Positions 52,483-63,650 of a stretch of 64,000 nucleotides of DNA are shown piece by piece. A program made the position numbers and the translations under genes. This DNA is from Locusta migratoria. Its lineage: Eukaryota > Arthropoda > Insecta > Orthoptera > Acrididae. Location of the stretch: the NCBI GenBank assembly GCA_026315105.1, contig CM048744.1, forward strand, positions 361,337,168 through 361,401,167, given 5' to 3'. Below the pieces are notes generated by a model that made no database searches, was not told the DNA's origin, and saw only the letters and a program-made list of their open reading frames with translations. How positions within the stretch are numbered: the first letter of the stretch is position 1; each line of letters opens with the position of its first letter.

Positions 52483-53017
52483 ATGGAGGTGAAACCAGTT
52501 GCTGCTGACAGCTCAATAACACACTGAAGACAAACGGCTAAGATTGGAAGTGACAATGACCAAACTTACATTAATCACTTAAAAGAAAAAAAAAAATGAA
52601 TCTAAAAATAAAATTCTCCTCTGCGCTGTGAAGCAACTAAAACAATACATCATTTATTAGCTGCATCTGTCTTTATTTACATTAGTGCATCAATATTTAT
52701 GTTTACTTGATGTATTAGCAACTTTGTAAGCATTTTGGCTAATCAAACTACTGAGGTATGAATTCCAAACAAGTCGTGTTTCTTATTTACAGTGCCTTTC
52801 TGAGACGTCGGTGCATTAGTATGAATAAATGTCAATCCACCAACTCATTTTGCAGTCATAGCAATAAACTAAAAACAGTTTACATACTTCGAAATCTTTG
52901 TTCTCCGGAAATAGTGCACCAGATTTGTACACCTGAATATGGAGCAAAGGACCTCCAAAAAGTGTCGTAAATAATTTTAAAATTTTGAGATTAATTTCGC
53001 ATCTGGCTATTTAGTTT

Positions 53018-53565
53018 GGTAATTTCCTAGACCTCGTGTACATCGAAGAAAACGGCGTTGCGATCGATATATATTGAATGTTCGATTCTTACGCCATGGT
53101 CGATGTGGTGACAGATGGAAGCGCTAGTTTCGAATCGTATCTTGTGTAGTGTTTACCGAATGATATTTCGTTGTGCTATTCATGCTGTACTCTTAGGTTC
53201 CTGCCTAACTACATCCTTTATAATCCTGAGAAAGTTTTAACAAATGGATTCGCTACCATTGATGATTTAGTGCTTCTGAACCGGAGATTCGGGCGCTACG
53301 CTCCCTCACGTACTAAAAAAAAAACTTCTTGTTTAACCTATACCTAACCTTCGTAATACTACGCTACAGATGACTGGTTTAAAGTAAAAGGTAGGTTAGG
53401 TATAGGTTAAACAAGTATTTTGTTTGTAGTATGTGATGGCGCGTAGCGTCCGAATCTCCGGTTCAGAAACACTAAATTGAACGTAAACCCCATATCGAAC
53501 ATTCGATATATATCGATCGCAACGCCGTTTTCTTCGATGTACACGAGGTGTAGGAAATTACCTTT
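53018..53565. repeat. Foldback within a foldback
   Basis: The outer arms, 53018-53085 and 53490-53565, are almost identical inverted repeats of about 70 bp (AATTTCCTA(G/C)ACCTCGTGTAC, ATCGAAGAAAACGGCGTTGC). Inside, 53262-53477 is a second inverted repeat of about 90-bp arms (TTTAGTG(C/T)TTCTGAACCGG, AGATTCGG(G/A)CGCTACGC, TGTTTAACCTATACCTAACC). No coding sequence. This reads as one MITE-like element inserted into another. Confidence 0.8.
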
Positions 53566-53699
53566 AGTTTAATTGTAATTTATCATTTAACAAAATAAAA
53601 AAAGTTATTGCCTAAAAGGCGTAACTTCAGGATGAATGTCACACTTCACTAGTTTGTTCTTTTCGTACACTGACATTTAATTCACCAAACCATGTCAAT

Positions 53700-54370
53700 A
53701 CGAATGCGTAGCAGTGCGTCTGGAAGCGCGTATTTTTCAAAATGCGGAACATGCAACTGTCCATAAGGCGGTGTCTGCGACCAGATGGCAAGCTTCGACA
53801 TCCATTAGGAGGCAGAAGGTCGTTAGCGGCTGTGTACGACGGCTGCTTGTTTTGGCGGTGTGTTTATGTTGTGATGTAGCGAGTGCGGGCAGCAGGCGCG
53901 GTTGCGACAACGTCGGCGCCTCGCGACGCGGCGCTAATCAGGCGAATTATCAGCGGACGGGCACTCACGTTTGGCGGGCAGAGACGCAGCAGCGCGCCGT
54001 CACATGGGCGCGCTCCGCCGCTGTCACACGATGAGGGCCGGCGCGCTAGCCGGCAGTGGTCGCTGACGCTCCGCCTCCGCCGCGCAGCCGTTGCGAGCGA
54101 GCGACCCGCCGTGCGCACGCCGCGGAGTCTAGCTGCCGACTGGCCGATCCGCCGCCGGGCCGCGGGCGCGCGCCGCACCAGCGCCGCCACGCGGATGACG
54201 TCACGGCCCGCGCTATTGATCTCTCTGGCCGGGCGCTCGCCGGCCGGGCGCCAAACTCGAAAAGAATCGCTGGTGCGCTCGCATCGAGTGCTTTCGCATT
54301 TAAGCACCGGCGGTTCTGCGTCGAACCCGAAAAAGGCGTCGCTCTCAGTTTCTCTGCGTTTTCTTAGCTC
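53700..54370. promoter_or_regulatory. CpG island
   Basis: The most CpG-dense stretch of the window, peaking at about 53890-54260. It contains GATGACGTCACGG near 54193-54205 (a CRE-type site) and several GC boxes such as CCGCCGCG and CTCCGCCTCC. In insects such islands often cover promoters, but no first exon can be assigned. The 205-residue plus frame and 147-residue minus frame overlapping here look like GC artefacts (biased composition, no domain). Confidence 0.5.
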
Positions 54371-55292
54371 ACCGATACTGTATTACTATAACTGCTTTTT
54401 GCAAGTAGACATTCACTACGTTTACATGCAACATATCTTCCGGAACACGAAAAACGAATTTCGTAAACCGTTTTTCGCTGTCTTTTTTATATATTACTAG
54501 CTGAAAACCCGGCGTTCCCCGGTTATTTATTTATTTATTCCTGCCTTCAGTTAGTACTTCACATAGCCCTTCTTTCTTGTCCATCTCCTTTTTTTCTAAA
54601 ATGATACTTATTGAAGAATATATAAGAAACTAGCTTAAACCCGCGGCTCCGCTCGCGTGTTTGTTGATTATGATAAGCTATCTTTCAGTAGTGTTATTTA
54701 GAAACAAACTTAAAAATATTCCTATCAGATTGCAGAAGTCAATGCACTTACCGTTTATCAGAAAATTAAGTAGTATAGATCAAATCACACGTAAAAATGC
54801 AATCACGAAATTCAAAAATGATTGTAATAATTACAGATCGATCACTTGATGTAATGCGTGAAACGTAAAATCGATTTTTTTAAAGATATGTATTAAAAGA
54901 ACTTTCTTTTTCATTTATTTATTCTTATATTTCCTTATTCGTATGCTTACCATTACAGAGAAAGAGCTGAAGACATTGTAGCACGCATAGACCAAAGATA
55001 TGGTCTGTGGCATCACGTTTCGCTGTATACAATCTCCTTGCTATAGAGTCGCTAACGTCATCGCTGGCCTTCAGTCCGACATTTTTTTTTTTTTTAATTT
55101 GACAACTTTCAACCAATATATCTTCCACCTCCTTATAGCCATCGGCATGGAACTGCTGTGGTGTACAACGGGAGACTTAAGTTCCCAATATACTGCACCC
55201 TTTTATCATTATAAACCCTCAAGCAACCAATAAAACCATTTTCAAAGAGTAATTATTATTTTACATTATATTATTCAAATTATTAAATATCA

Positions 55293-55578
55293 ATCACATC
55301 GCTATAAAAACGTGCCTAAAACCTTCCTCAGGTATAAATTAGTAACTGTACAAATACTTAAGTCTCTGCGTGTTGTTGTTCGAACGTGATAAGCGTACAC
55401 CGAACAGACATTCACATTAATATATATAGATACACAGCTATCCGATCGCCATAAAACCGTGCCTAAAGCCTTCCCCAGGTAGACATTATTAACTGTACAA
55501 ACTTTTAGCTCTTTATGTCTTGTGGTTCAGACGTGATAAACGTACACCGAACAGACATTCACATTTATAGATATAGAT
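55293..55578 (+). repeat. Tandem duplication, two units of about 145 bp
   Basis: Unit 1 (55293-55440) and unit 2 (55441-55578) share ATCGC(T/C)ATAAAA(A/C)CGTGCC, CCTTCC(T/C)CAGGTA and CGTACACCGAACAGACATTC. Divergence is moderate, so the duplication is not recent. Confidence 0.8.
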
Positions 55579-55690
55579 TATAATAATTCATTTGTTTTAG
55601 TCGTTTTACGGTTTATGGCTTCTTTAAAACAATTTTGTGAAGATATAGATAACGCTGTTTTGCATAATGTCAAAACTGTAAGTTTAGTAT

Positions 55691-55691
<1 letters not shown>

Positions 55692-55721
<30 letters not shown>
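55692..55721 (+). repeat. Poly(A) run
   Basis: About 30 A residues followed by GAAAGAAAG. Confidence 0.9.
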
Positions 55722-55724
<3 letters not shown>

Positions 55725-56591
55725 AAGAAAGATAGTAGTCCAAATACAAATGACATATAAAATTCGTACGATCTCATATTTTTTAAATTATATGTTGTAC
55801 AATTGTATACTTCTTCAGGTATATATTCATTTGTATAAGTGCTGTATGTCTGTAAAATCTCATGGGAATACATTTAGTAGTAAACAAGCAATAGATTAAA
55901 ACGCAGTGCCTATACGGGGGTTTTCCGTGAACGTTATTGTTTATGTGCTCATATCTCATGAACTACGTGTCATACTGTGATACAATTTCGAAAGTACAGT
56001 CAGCTGTATGTGCATATACTATCTGTAAAATTTCCTGTGGCTACAATTTGCAGTGTAGAAATTATAAATTGTGACGTCACACCGAAAGCCGTAGTTTTAG
56101 TCCATGAACAGCTATGGTTGTCAGCGAGAAGAAGTTCAATATATGTTTGAAATTATGTTTAAAGTTTGTTGGAAGTCGCTAAGTAATCTGGTTCTCATAT
56201 ACTGTATTCATAAGTCTCTTTGCATTATGTGGCAGTTTCTTGCAACTCCTATTGTTTATGTCGTTACATCTCTTGAACCATTTGTCGTATGTTGTTCTTA
56301 CTCCTGAATCAATTTTTATTTCACGTTAGAAATATGTGTACCAAATTTGGTTGAAATCGCTCCAGCGGCTTAGGAGAAAATGACTAGCAGTGCCGCGTAA
56401 AGCAACAGTTTTTCTCACATCTCATTGTTTATGACACATCTACTGAACAATGAGTTGTACGTCATTCTTACACTTCGGCAACCGCCCTCGTGGATTGAAG
56501 CTTATGTATACGAAATTTCATAAAGATTGGAACAAAACTGTAGTTAAACTTGTATCCATTCTGGAGGTGTGGAACCTGCGACTGTGTTGAT

Positions 56592-56661
56592 TAAACAAAT
56601 CAGAAAATAACAGCAATCAGTCACCAGGTGACTGGTTGTTGTTATTTTCTGATTTGTTTAC
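56592..56661. repeat. Perfect-type short palindrome
   Basis: TAAACAAATCAGAAAATAAC and on to CAGTCACC at 56592-56625 is mirrored at 56627-56661 with few mismatches and almost no loop. It lies in the 5' region of the Helitron-like copy and is absent from copy 1. As RNA or DNA it would form a hairpin of about 33 bp. Confidence 0.85.
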
Positions 56662-56739
56662 AATACTGTAGATTTGTATGCAATACGTACACACAAACAC
56701 ACGGACACTGCTTTATATAATATATAGCCTGAAGCGGAT

Positions 56740-57412
56740 TTCCTAGCCCACTCAATGAGGCGGCTGAAAAACAGCTGATTCAGTTCTTCAAGTGACTACT
56801 ATCGCTATTTTTTTGAACTTAAATACACAGATTCATTGCGCATCTAATGTTAACATTATGCTTTCACTGCATAAAATGTTACTTTATATGAGTCGAAAAT
56901 TCTTAACAAGAAAACAGAATCTGACAAGCCAAGAACGTTTCAGAAACGGTTGCGTTTACATGGGCTCGAAAATCGATTGTGGAACTGGAAAACCGCTTTA
57001 CAGTAGTGGATTTCCAGAATCGATTTTGGAGTGTTTCCATGCACCCCGTTTACATTGGGCTTCCAGTACCGGATTTCGCTTTTGGTTGGCCATGTAAACA
57101 CTCCAAAACCGATTCTGCAATCGACTTCTGTAAAGCGGATTTACAGTTCCATAGTCGATTTTCGTGCCTATGTAAATGCAACCGTTTTTGAAGCGATCTT
57201 GGCTTGTCAATTTTGTTAAGATTTTTCGACACATATGGAGAGAGTGACATATTCTATCGTGAAATAAAAGTATAAATATTAGAGTGAGCATGATTCTGTG
57301 TATATAAGTAAGGAAAAATAGCTATTATGCCGACTAAATCAGGAACTGAATCAGCTGCTTTTCATATGCCGTATTAAGTGGACTAGGAAATCCGATTCTG
57401 GCTATAACTTGT
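56740..57412. repeat. Large foldback element, about 300-bp arms
   Basis: The arms 56740-57045 and 57085-57412 are inverted copies through CGGATTTCCTAG(C/T)CCACT, AGCTGATTCAGTTC, CTTAACAA, GACAAGCCAAGA(A/T)CG and TTTTGGAGTGTTTCCATG / TTTACATG. Within each arm short blocks such as AATCCGCTTTACAG and GGATTTCC recur. No coding motif. Confidence 0.85.
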
Positions 57413-57419
57413 AAACACG

Positions 57420-57570
57420 ACACCGAAAAACGGTTTACGAAATTCGGTTTTCGTCTTTCGGAAGATGTGTTAAATGTAAACGTAGTGATCGAGTGCTTTC
57501 GCATTTAAGCACCGGTGGTACTGCGTCGAACCCGAAAAAGACATCGTTCTCAGTATCTCTACGTTAACAT
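57420..57570. repeat. Rearranged copy of 54275-54480
   Basis: 57485-57570 matches 54280-54360 in the same direction (GAGTGCTTTCGCATTTAAGC, GTCGAACCCGAAAAAG). 57420-57482 matches 54405-54480 in the opposite direction (CCGAAAAACGGTTTACGAAA, CGGAAGATGTGTT). So one half is inverted relative to the other. Confidence 0.75.
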
Positions 57571-58440
57571 TTATATTTATCGGAAAATATATAAGAAATA
57601 AGCATAGGCCTAGCCACGATTTGATTTCGGGAGGGGTTTTGAAAAAATGCACATTCTAATAACGAGGACACATAATATAACTCAAAATAACACTAATACT
57701 GTATATCTTGTTTATTACGCTAAATGTTTCCTCGGAAAAAAAGATAACCGTCAGTTTTGTTCCACAGTGACGACGGTGCTACCCACTACCGTACGTTTTC
57801 GAGGCTAACATGTCTTCTGTGATCCGAAAAACACGAAATTTATTTATGACATGTATATGTATATAATTTTGGAAAATCGCGTTTTTACGAAAAATATAAC
57901 ATGTAGATGCCACGAAAATTAACAAAAATATAATACTTTTATCGAGTAAACACACGATACCAGTGACCGAAGTCAAAATAAATATCGTAACTACCGCACA
58001 TTTTATAATTAATTCACGAGTATATAAAACAACACACAGATGCTAGGATAAGAAAATGAAGTATTTAATTTGTTGCACTGAAAATGTTTGACACGTTTAC
58101 AATTGTCAGATGACATTAGGTTTATTTTTAACAAAGAGTAAGTCACTGTAAAGAGTGACATACAAATTGTTTTCGCACTGGCAGCGATACTGTAAGACAG
58201 TGAACTTTTGAAGTCACAGTAATTTATGTTAAGGATGTTAGACATCCATAAGAAAATTGTTTAATTAATAAGCGAAATACTTTTTATTGATGTGCAGTTA
58301 AAGAAATAACAAGAATAAAATCAAATTAATTAAAATTGAATATGAATAAGTTATTTTGGTCGGAAAATTGAAACAACATCTGGTGCTGTACATCACGTCA
58401 GCAAGACTACACGAGACTACACTGGCCAGATGATAAAAGA
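57571..58440. other. AT-rich, no gene recognised
   Basis: Short open frames without motifs. Nothing else supported. Confidence 0.35.
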
Positions 58441-58460
58441 TGAGTGTTAATATTCTTTAA

Positions 58461-58497
58461 TCTCTCTCTCTCTCTCTCTCTCTCTGTGTCTCTCTCA
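58461..58497 (+). repeat. (CT)n microsatellite
   Basis: About 18 CT units interrupted by GTGT. Confidence 0.92.
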
Positions 58498-58740
58498 ATA
58501 CATTTTTTTTGTCCCGCTACACCTCGTCAGGCAATTCAAGGTGGACCTGGATGTGTACGGACTGCACGTTCACACCTTACTTTCGGTGCACGTTACTCTT
58601 CATCTACAATGCGGAGGAAGTTTCGATGTTGTACCGACACTGAATGACATCAACTCCAGCTGTAATAGGAAATTTATTGAAATATCTGTTCTAGTTTAAG
58701 AATTACAGTATTTTGCCTAATAGAAGATTTTATACTAAAC

Positions 58741-58790
58741 GTTCGCATTCTGGAACCATTTTCTGGTCCATCGTCAGTCTAATAACATGT
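58741..58790 (-). repeat. Diverged hammerhead-like arm motif
   Basis: The minus strand has CTGACGATGGACCAGAAAAT then GGTTCCAGAATGCGAACG. CTGACGA fits the box, and GGA(A)CC/GGTTCC can pair, but the GAAAC box is AGAA. Probably a decayed relative. Confidence 0.3.
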
Positions 58791-59214
58791 AGACTGTGGT
58801 AGGCTGCTGTCAACATTCGTAAGGAAACATTACGCGTCTTGTTCTGTAGTTTGGGGTATATCTGAGGAAACAGAAAAACCCTTATTACACTTTATTACTA
58901 TTTTGTCTAAAAATACCGTTAAGATCGTATACAGAAGGACAAACATAGATTATTTCTGCTATGTATTAGGCATAATACAAAGACACTGTCCCATTCTTCA
59001 ATTGGGATAAATTTGGTGAACATAGCTAAAACCATATGTATGTACTTGACGTCCTGAAAATGTTGTTTTGAGAAAATGAGAAAAGAATGTTCACAGTGTT
59101 TTTGGCTCACTATATACCTCTTTCAGAACATTACAGTGGCGTAATGTAGCTGGCCAGCTGCTTCCTTATCCTCTGCAGACTGTTTCAGCAGTCTTTTCCT
59201 TACTCTGGACTCTT

Positions 59215-59340
59215 TAGCCGGGGCCGTGGCTCAGCGCGCCCGGTCAGGGGGCTGAAGGCCCTCTGTAATAAAAAAGCTGAGCCCCCCATTCAACGAATAA
59301 CCACGAACAAACTGAACGAACGACCGCGAACCATAGATCT
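59215..59340 (+). repeat. SINE-like fragment
   Basis: GCCGTGGCTCAGCGCG is box A-like. GGGGGCTGAAGGCCCTCTGT and AACGAACGACCGCG follow, a pattern I associate with tRNA-derived SINEs of invertebrates. No clear box B. Confidence 0.35.
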
Positions 59341-59775
59341 ACCAGATGGAAAAAAAGCCCTCTCAGCTTCAACTAGTCGCTGACGAGCTGTGGCAGCCAG
59401 AGCAGTTATCATATTATTTTCTGGTCGGATGCCTAATTTGTCCATAACTTTTGTCAAACCAATTACACCACCACTGAAACAGATAACAGCATCCGTCACA
59501 CCTAGTTTGAGTATTTTCCATGCAACGAATTCTGTTTTCGGTACTCGTTGCCACATGCAGTTGTTGAAATTCTCATTAGGATTTTGTGTACGGCCATGTA
59601 GACATATTGTAAGTAATTTTTTTATCTCCAAGATCCCTGTATGTTGGCTTTATGGCTTCAATGACTGTGGCAGGCAAGGAATGTTTTATGGTGATATTCT
59701 TTGCCTGAAGCATTTGCATGGTCGGTGTGCAGACATTTGTTCAAAGAGCGTTGAGACTATAATAACTATTTAAAA
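59335..59775 (-). pseudogene. Mutator-like transposase-domain fragment
   Basis: Minus strand, first frame: MQMLQAKNITIKHSLPATV then IEAIKPTYRDLGDKK, ending at an A-run near 59615. After a one-base frameshift: LLTICLHGRTQNPNENFNNC, MWQRVPKTEFV, LKLGVTDAVICFSGG, DKLGIRPENN and ARQRLVEAERAFF. This matches the C-terminal part of the Mutator-like transposase domain in invertebrate transposon proteins (LHG.TQN.NE.FN...W.R.PK..FV). The catalytic N-terminal half is not in the window nearby. The frame begins at a non-ATG position. Confidence 0.75.
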
Positions 59776-60004
59776 GTAAATAAACCGTACATATTTGGAA
59801 ACGGGTGAAATTTGTCCTTCAGATGGAGGAAATTTTTTCTCGATTTTTTTCAGTCATTTTCACTTCCAGGTCCCCTTAAAGATTTCTCTTACCAAATCGT
59901 GAGTCTAAATACAGGACGTTGAGAGGCTCGGAACCTGACATCTCAAGAAGAGGAAGACTGGGTAATACTATTTTTTTTTTTTTTTTTGGCAAATACTGAC
60001 TTCA

Positions 60005-60660
60005 TATAATTGAATCAAAGGCCACATTCACTTTAATTACGACAATTCACATTACTAGTTTTAACAAGCGATTATATCATTTTCAAACGTCAAATTTTCC
60101 TACAGTGGAAAGAGAAATTTTTCTTAATTTACAAGCAACAGGTATACATGCTCTAATAATAGTGCTTAATAGCATAATTTGGTCTACAGACTTTTAGATG
60201 GGCGAGGGACTTGTTATTAATTATTAACCACGAGACATTTAATGCACTGCACTGGGTCGTCACATTACCTACTGTAAAACTTTCTCGTAATGACTTGCAG
60301 ATTAATCTGTTTGACCTACATAAAACAATATTGCATGAAAGTCAAACAGAATTGATCTGCAAGTCATTATAAGAAAGTTTTGAGTACGGAATATGACGAA
60401 TCAATACAGGGCATTACATGTCTCATGTGTAATAATTAATAACAATCTCCTAGCCGCGAAGAAGCCTGTACGTGCAATTTTTGCTATTAACCACTATTAG
60501 CAAAGCATGTATAGCTGTTTCTTAATTTAAGGAAACTTTCTCTTTTCACTGTAGGAATTTTGACTTTTGAAAATGACAGCATAGCCTTTTGAAACTATCA
60601 TTGTGATTTACCGTAATAAAGTGACTCTGGCTTAGGCTTAAGTTACACGAAGTCAGTCTT
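60005..60660. repeat. Large foldback element, about 300-bp arms
   Basis: Arms 60005-60325 and 60335-60660 are inverted copies: ATTTTCAAA(C/A)GTCAAA(A)TT, CCTACAGTG(G)AAAGAGAAA, TTGTTATTAATTATTA, CGAGACAT / TGAGACAT, AATGACTTGCAGAT. The loop is only about 15 bases (CATAAAACAATATTGCATG). No coding motif. Confidence 0.88.
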
Positions 60661-61900
60661 TATAAAGAAAAAATTCTACAATTCTTAACCCTTTTTTTAC
60701 GACCTGTAATGTTTTCAGTTATGTATTGAATAAATCCCGGTTTCCGTCTTCCACCGATTTGCTCTCTATGCCTACCTATACTATCTCGGAAATTTTATTA
60801 TGTAAAACAGAAGTTTCTCGTTCTTGGGGGCGATCTGTTCAATAGATTTATTATGCAAAGCAACAGCCAAGATCGATTTTGATACTTAGTTAGTTACTAA
60901 TCTCATTTCTGTCATCTATCAAAACCTTTTTAATTTAATGTCACTGGGTACTGTTCTTGCAGTAGACTGTTGCTTGCAGTAAACATGTCAGGTAAATCCT
61001 CTTTCACTGAGGGTAGAACCTCATCAGAGTATTATATCACTTATATCCTCTCAGCCTGAAGTTTGATTCTCTGATTCAAAGGACCAGTAGTAGAGGACAA
61101 GATATTTAGTTCTTTTTAAACATACCACTTCTCTCTTGGTTTTACATTTTGGTTCTTGTGCATATGGAATGTTGCCCATCCTTACCTACAATATTTACTT
61201 GGTTTGAATAATCTTGTACAGCTTGTCCTACGCTTTCTCTAGTTTAACAAATCCTAAAGAGTCTTGTTGGCATTATCAAGTGTAACTTGAGAACGGCCAC
61301 ACTGACAAACACGACGTTTTTGAAAGACAAGGATAATGTTTCTATCCCTAAAATGTACTGTTCTATTACTAAATATGAGCACCGTTTGGGTCGAACTCAC
61401 CTGTTCCAAGAATTATAGGAAACGACAAACGAAACAATGCCAAAGATGGACTTAAACTAAGAAAGACGAATGGCTCAGAAGTAGAAGTAAATCACAGGGA
61501 AAAAATAACTTCGAACTTTTGTCAGAAGTTATGTGATGTGTTCAAAAATAAAGAATGGTCGGCAAATCTAAAACAGAAATACGGTAACCAGTCTGTGCTG
61601 ATAAGTTAGCTGATAAATCACTGTTGTATGTACTAAATGCAAAATCGATTCCAAAGTAAAGAGAATAATGACGTTGTAAATAGCTATACATGTCCATTAT
61701 AGTTTCTATTACGAAACTGAAAAAGAAATTTGTTATTCTCATAGCTTCTCTGCAATTACAGAAATAATTCAAAGCTATACTAAAATTTTGTTAGAGGTAA
61801 AGACATTCAAGACACGACTTATCGCTAGCAGCGATGTCTATCCATGAAAGCAATGAATAAAACACAGAGTTAGTAAAACCATCGCTACAAGTTTTAGGCG
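60661..61900. other. No gene recognised
   Basis: No coding motif or recognised repeat. Short open frames only. Confidence 0.35.
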
Positions 61901-61914
61901 GGGGGGGGGGGGGG
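61901..61914 (+). repeat. Poly(G) run
   Basis: About 14 G residues. Confidence 0.9.
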
Positions 61915-62520
61915 TCGAGTTTAGATCATACACGAAACAGTTTTTGAACAGGAACACAATGGCTGAATCTGCCTTCGAGCTTGGTACGGGAACGAAAGTG
62001 ATCTGGTGGTGTTGTGGATCATCTGATGAAGCACTGCATGATCTAAGGTTGGTTATTTCTTGTATTATTCCATTATAGTCGGCGTCAGCTACGAAGGCGG
62101 CCCAGTTTTCAGCAGTTCTGCGCATCCCCCTCCATTAGCGCAATGGCAGCCAATAATGTTCACTCTGTAGGCGCGTGGCTGGCCGTGAGTTAAGCCATTT
62201 CTACACGGAAAGTGAGAGCTTACCCTGATGCACCGGTTACAACGGCCGCGTACAGTGTAGACGCGTCCACTTGCACGCGTACGATCGCTGGTAGACGGAG
62301 TAGGATGGATCCTATTCTCAGGCGTATGGAAGTGCTTCGCGCATGCGCAGACGACCGAATGCGGAACCCAGCTAACAAACGAAGCCAAGTCGGGTATTTG
62401 TTTGAGAATGTGTACTTGTCTCCTGCTCAGACGAACGTAGTTTTCGACTCAGTCGTAATGATTTTAGGAGGTGACACTATAGAGGAATTGCATTAAAAAT
62501 ATCATATAACCTGCGTAAAA
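61915..62520. other. No gene recognised
   Basis: Moderately GC-rich at 62070-62400. A 94-residue plus frame (62212-62496) and a 99-residue minus frame overlap it. Neither has a motif I recognise. Confidence 0.3.
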
Positions 62521-62524
62521 TTTT

Positions 62525-62576
62525 TATTGAATACAGAGCTATATTGAATACAGAGCTATATTGAATACAGAGCTAT
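62525..62576 (+). repeat. 17-bp tandem repeat, three units
   Basis: TATTGAATACAGAGCTA three times in a row without change, then GCTATT. Confidence 0.95.
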
Positions 62577-62678
62577 AGCTATTAGTATGAAATCCAAACA
62601 AACGTAGAGCAAATGTAAATCAAGAAATCTTCACTGATTTATCCGTCGGTTCTTGATAGTACCACATCACACTTACTT

Positions 62679-62875
62679 TAATGTTCAAATGTTTGTTAAG
62701 CTTATGGGACTTAACTACGGGGTCATCAGTCCCTAAACTTACAAACTACTTATGAACTACTTACGAACTAGGACGGCACAAATATCCATGCCCGAGGGGG
62801 GATTCGAACCCTCGACCGTAGTGGCCGTGCTGACCGTGACTGGAGCGCCTCAGTCACCTCGGCCACCGCGGCCGG
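62679..62875 (-). mobile_element. SINE1, complete
   Basis: Minus-oriented. Box B complement is GGGGATTCGAACCCTC near 62798-62813, so one base of the box B stem differs. TSD CACACTTACTT at 62668-62678 and 62876-62886. Confidence 0.93.
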
Positions 62876-62886
62876 CACACTTACTT

Positions 62887-63636
62887 AAAAGTAGAATTTT
62901 GTGTATCTTCTACACGTTCATTTCCACTTAGTTTTCGGTTTTCGGAATACTAGGAACGTATTGAGAGTTTAAACTATGTCGAAAACCGGTTATTTAAATA
63001 AAAGTCAATATGGTGATCTACCAAGAACCGACGAAAGAATCAGTCAAAATATCAAATCAGTTTGTTGTGCATACCATGAGCTGTATCTCTGTACCCAATA
63101 GAAATTGGACACACGTTATATGAAATATTAACTGCAAATCGTCTTTATTACCATCTTCTAAAATAATGCCATTTTTCCTGAAACGTGCTGTAGCTAACAG
63201 ATGAAATATTTGTTTTTGGTGAGCTTTATCAAAGTGATAGGTCTATGTACAGACACCTAAGCTTGTTTATCATATACACAGGCGCCTCAAACCGCAGGGG
63301 CTGGAAGTATGTAATCGCATTTTATAATGAGGACGTTAACACAAGTGAGCGACGTAGTTACGCATGAACTGCACGAAAACAAATACCGTTTCACAGTGGC
63401 AGTTTAAAATACAAATAAATGTTTGAATCATCACAATATATCATACAGTTTCGAAAAGTGATGTTAACGCGGCGATTCATTTGCTGTAAGTTGACAAGAA
63501 ACGAAGTAGACGCCTGAAGCAGACTCAACAAATGTGTACCGTTTGAAAGTTTCTTTGTAGTTCGACGGTCTATAGCAAGGGGCGCTGCAGCTGACAACGA
63601 CTTCCTTTTGCGTGTTGCACGTCTCGTATAGAAAGG
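62887..63636. other. No gene recognised
   Basis: AT-rich. No motif in the short open frames. Confidence 0.35.
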
Positions 63637-63650
63637 GCTTTACGCAATGC

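Larger units (their letters stand above)
54497..56735 (-). mobile_element. Helitron-like element, copy 2 (minus)
   Basis: On the minus strand it ends ...CCGGGTTTTCAGCTAG then T at 54497, matching the end of copy 1 at 14931. The far end (about 56735) has TATATATTATATAAAGCAGT and GTGTCCGTGTG, as at 13506-13570. Shared interior: TTCAACCAAATTTGGTACAC (56345 minus) and TTCCAATCTTTATGAAATTT (56510 minus). A second, different CTAG end lies at 54629. No Rep/helicase gene. Confidence 0.5.

Noticed and set aside
53864..54500. Open frames of 205 (plus) and 147 (minus) residues in the CpG island
   Set aside because: High GC removes stop codons on both strands. Composition is Arg/Ala-biased, there is no domain, and the frames overlap each other.
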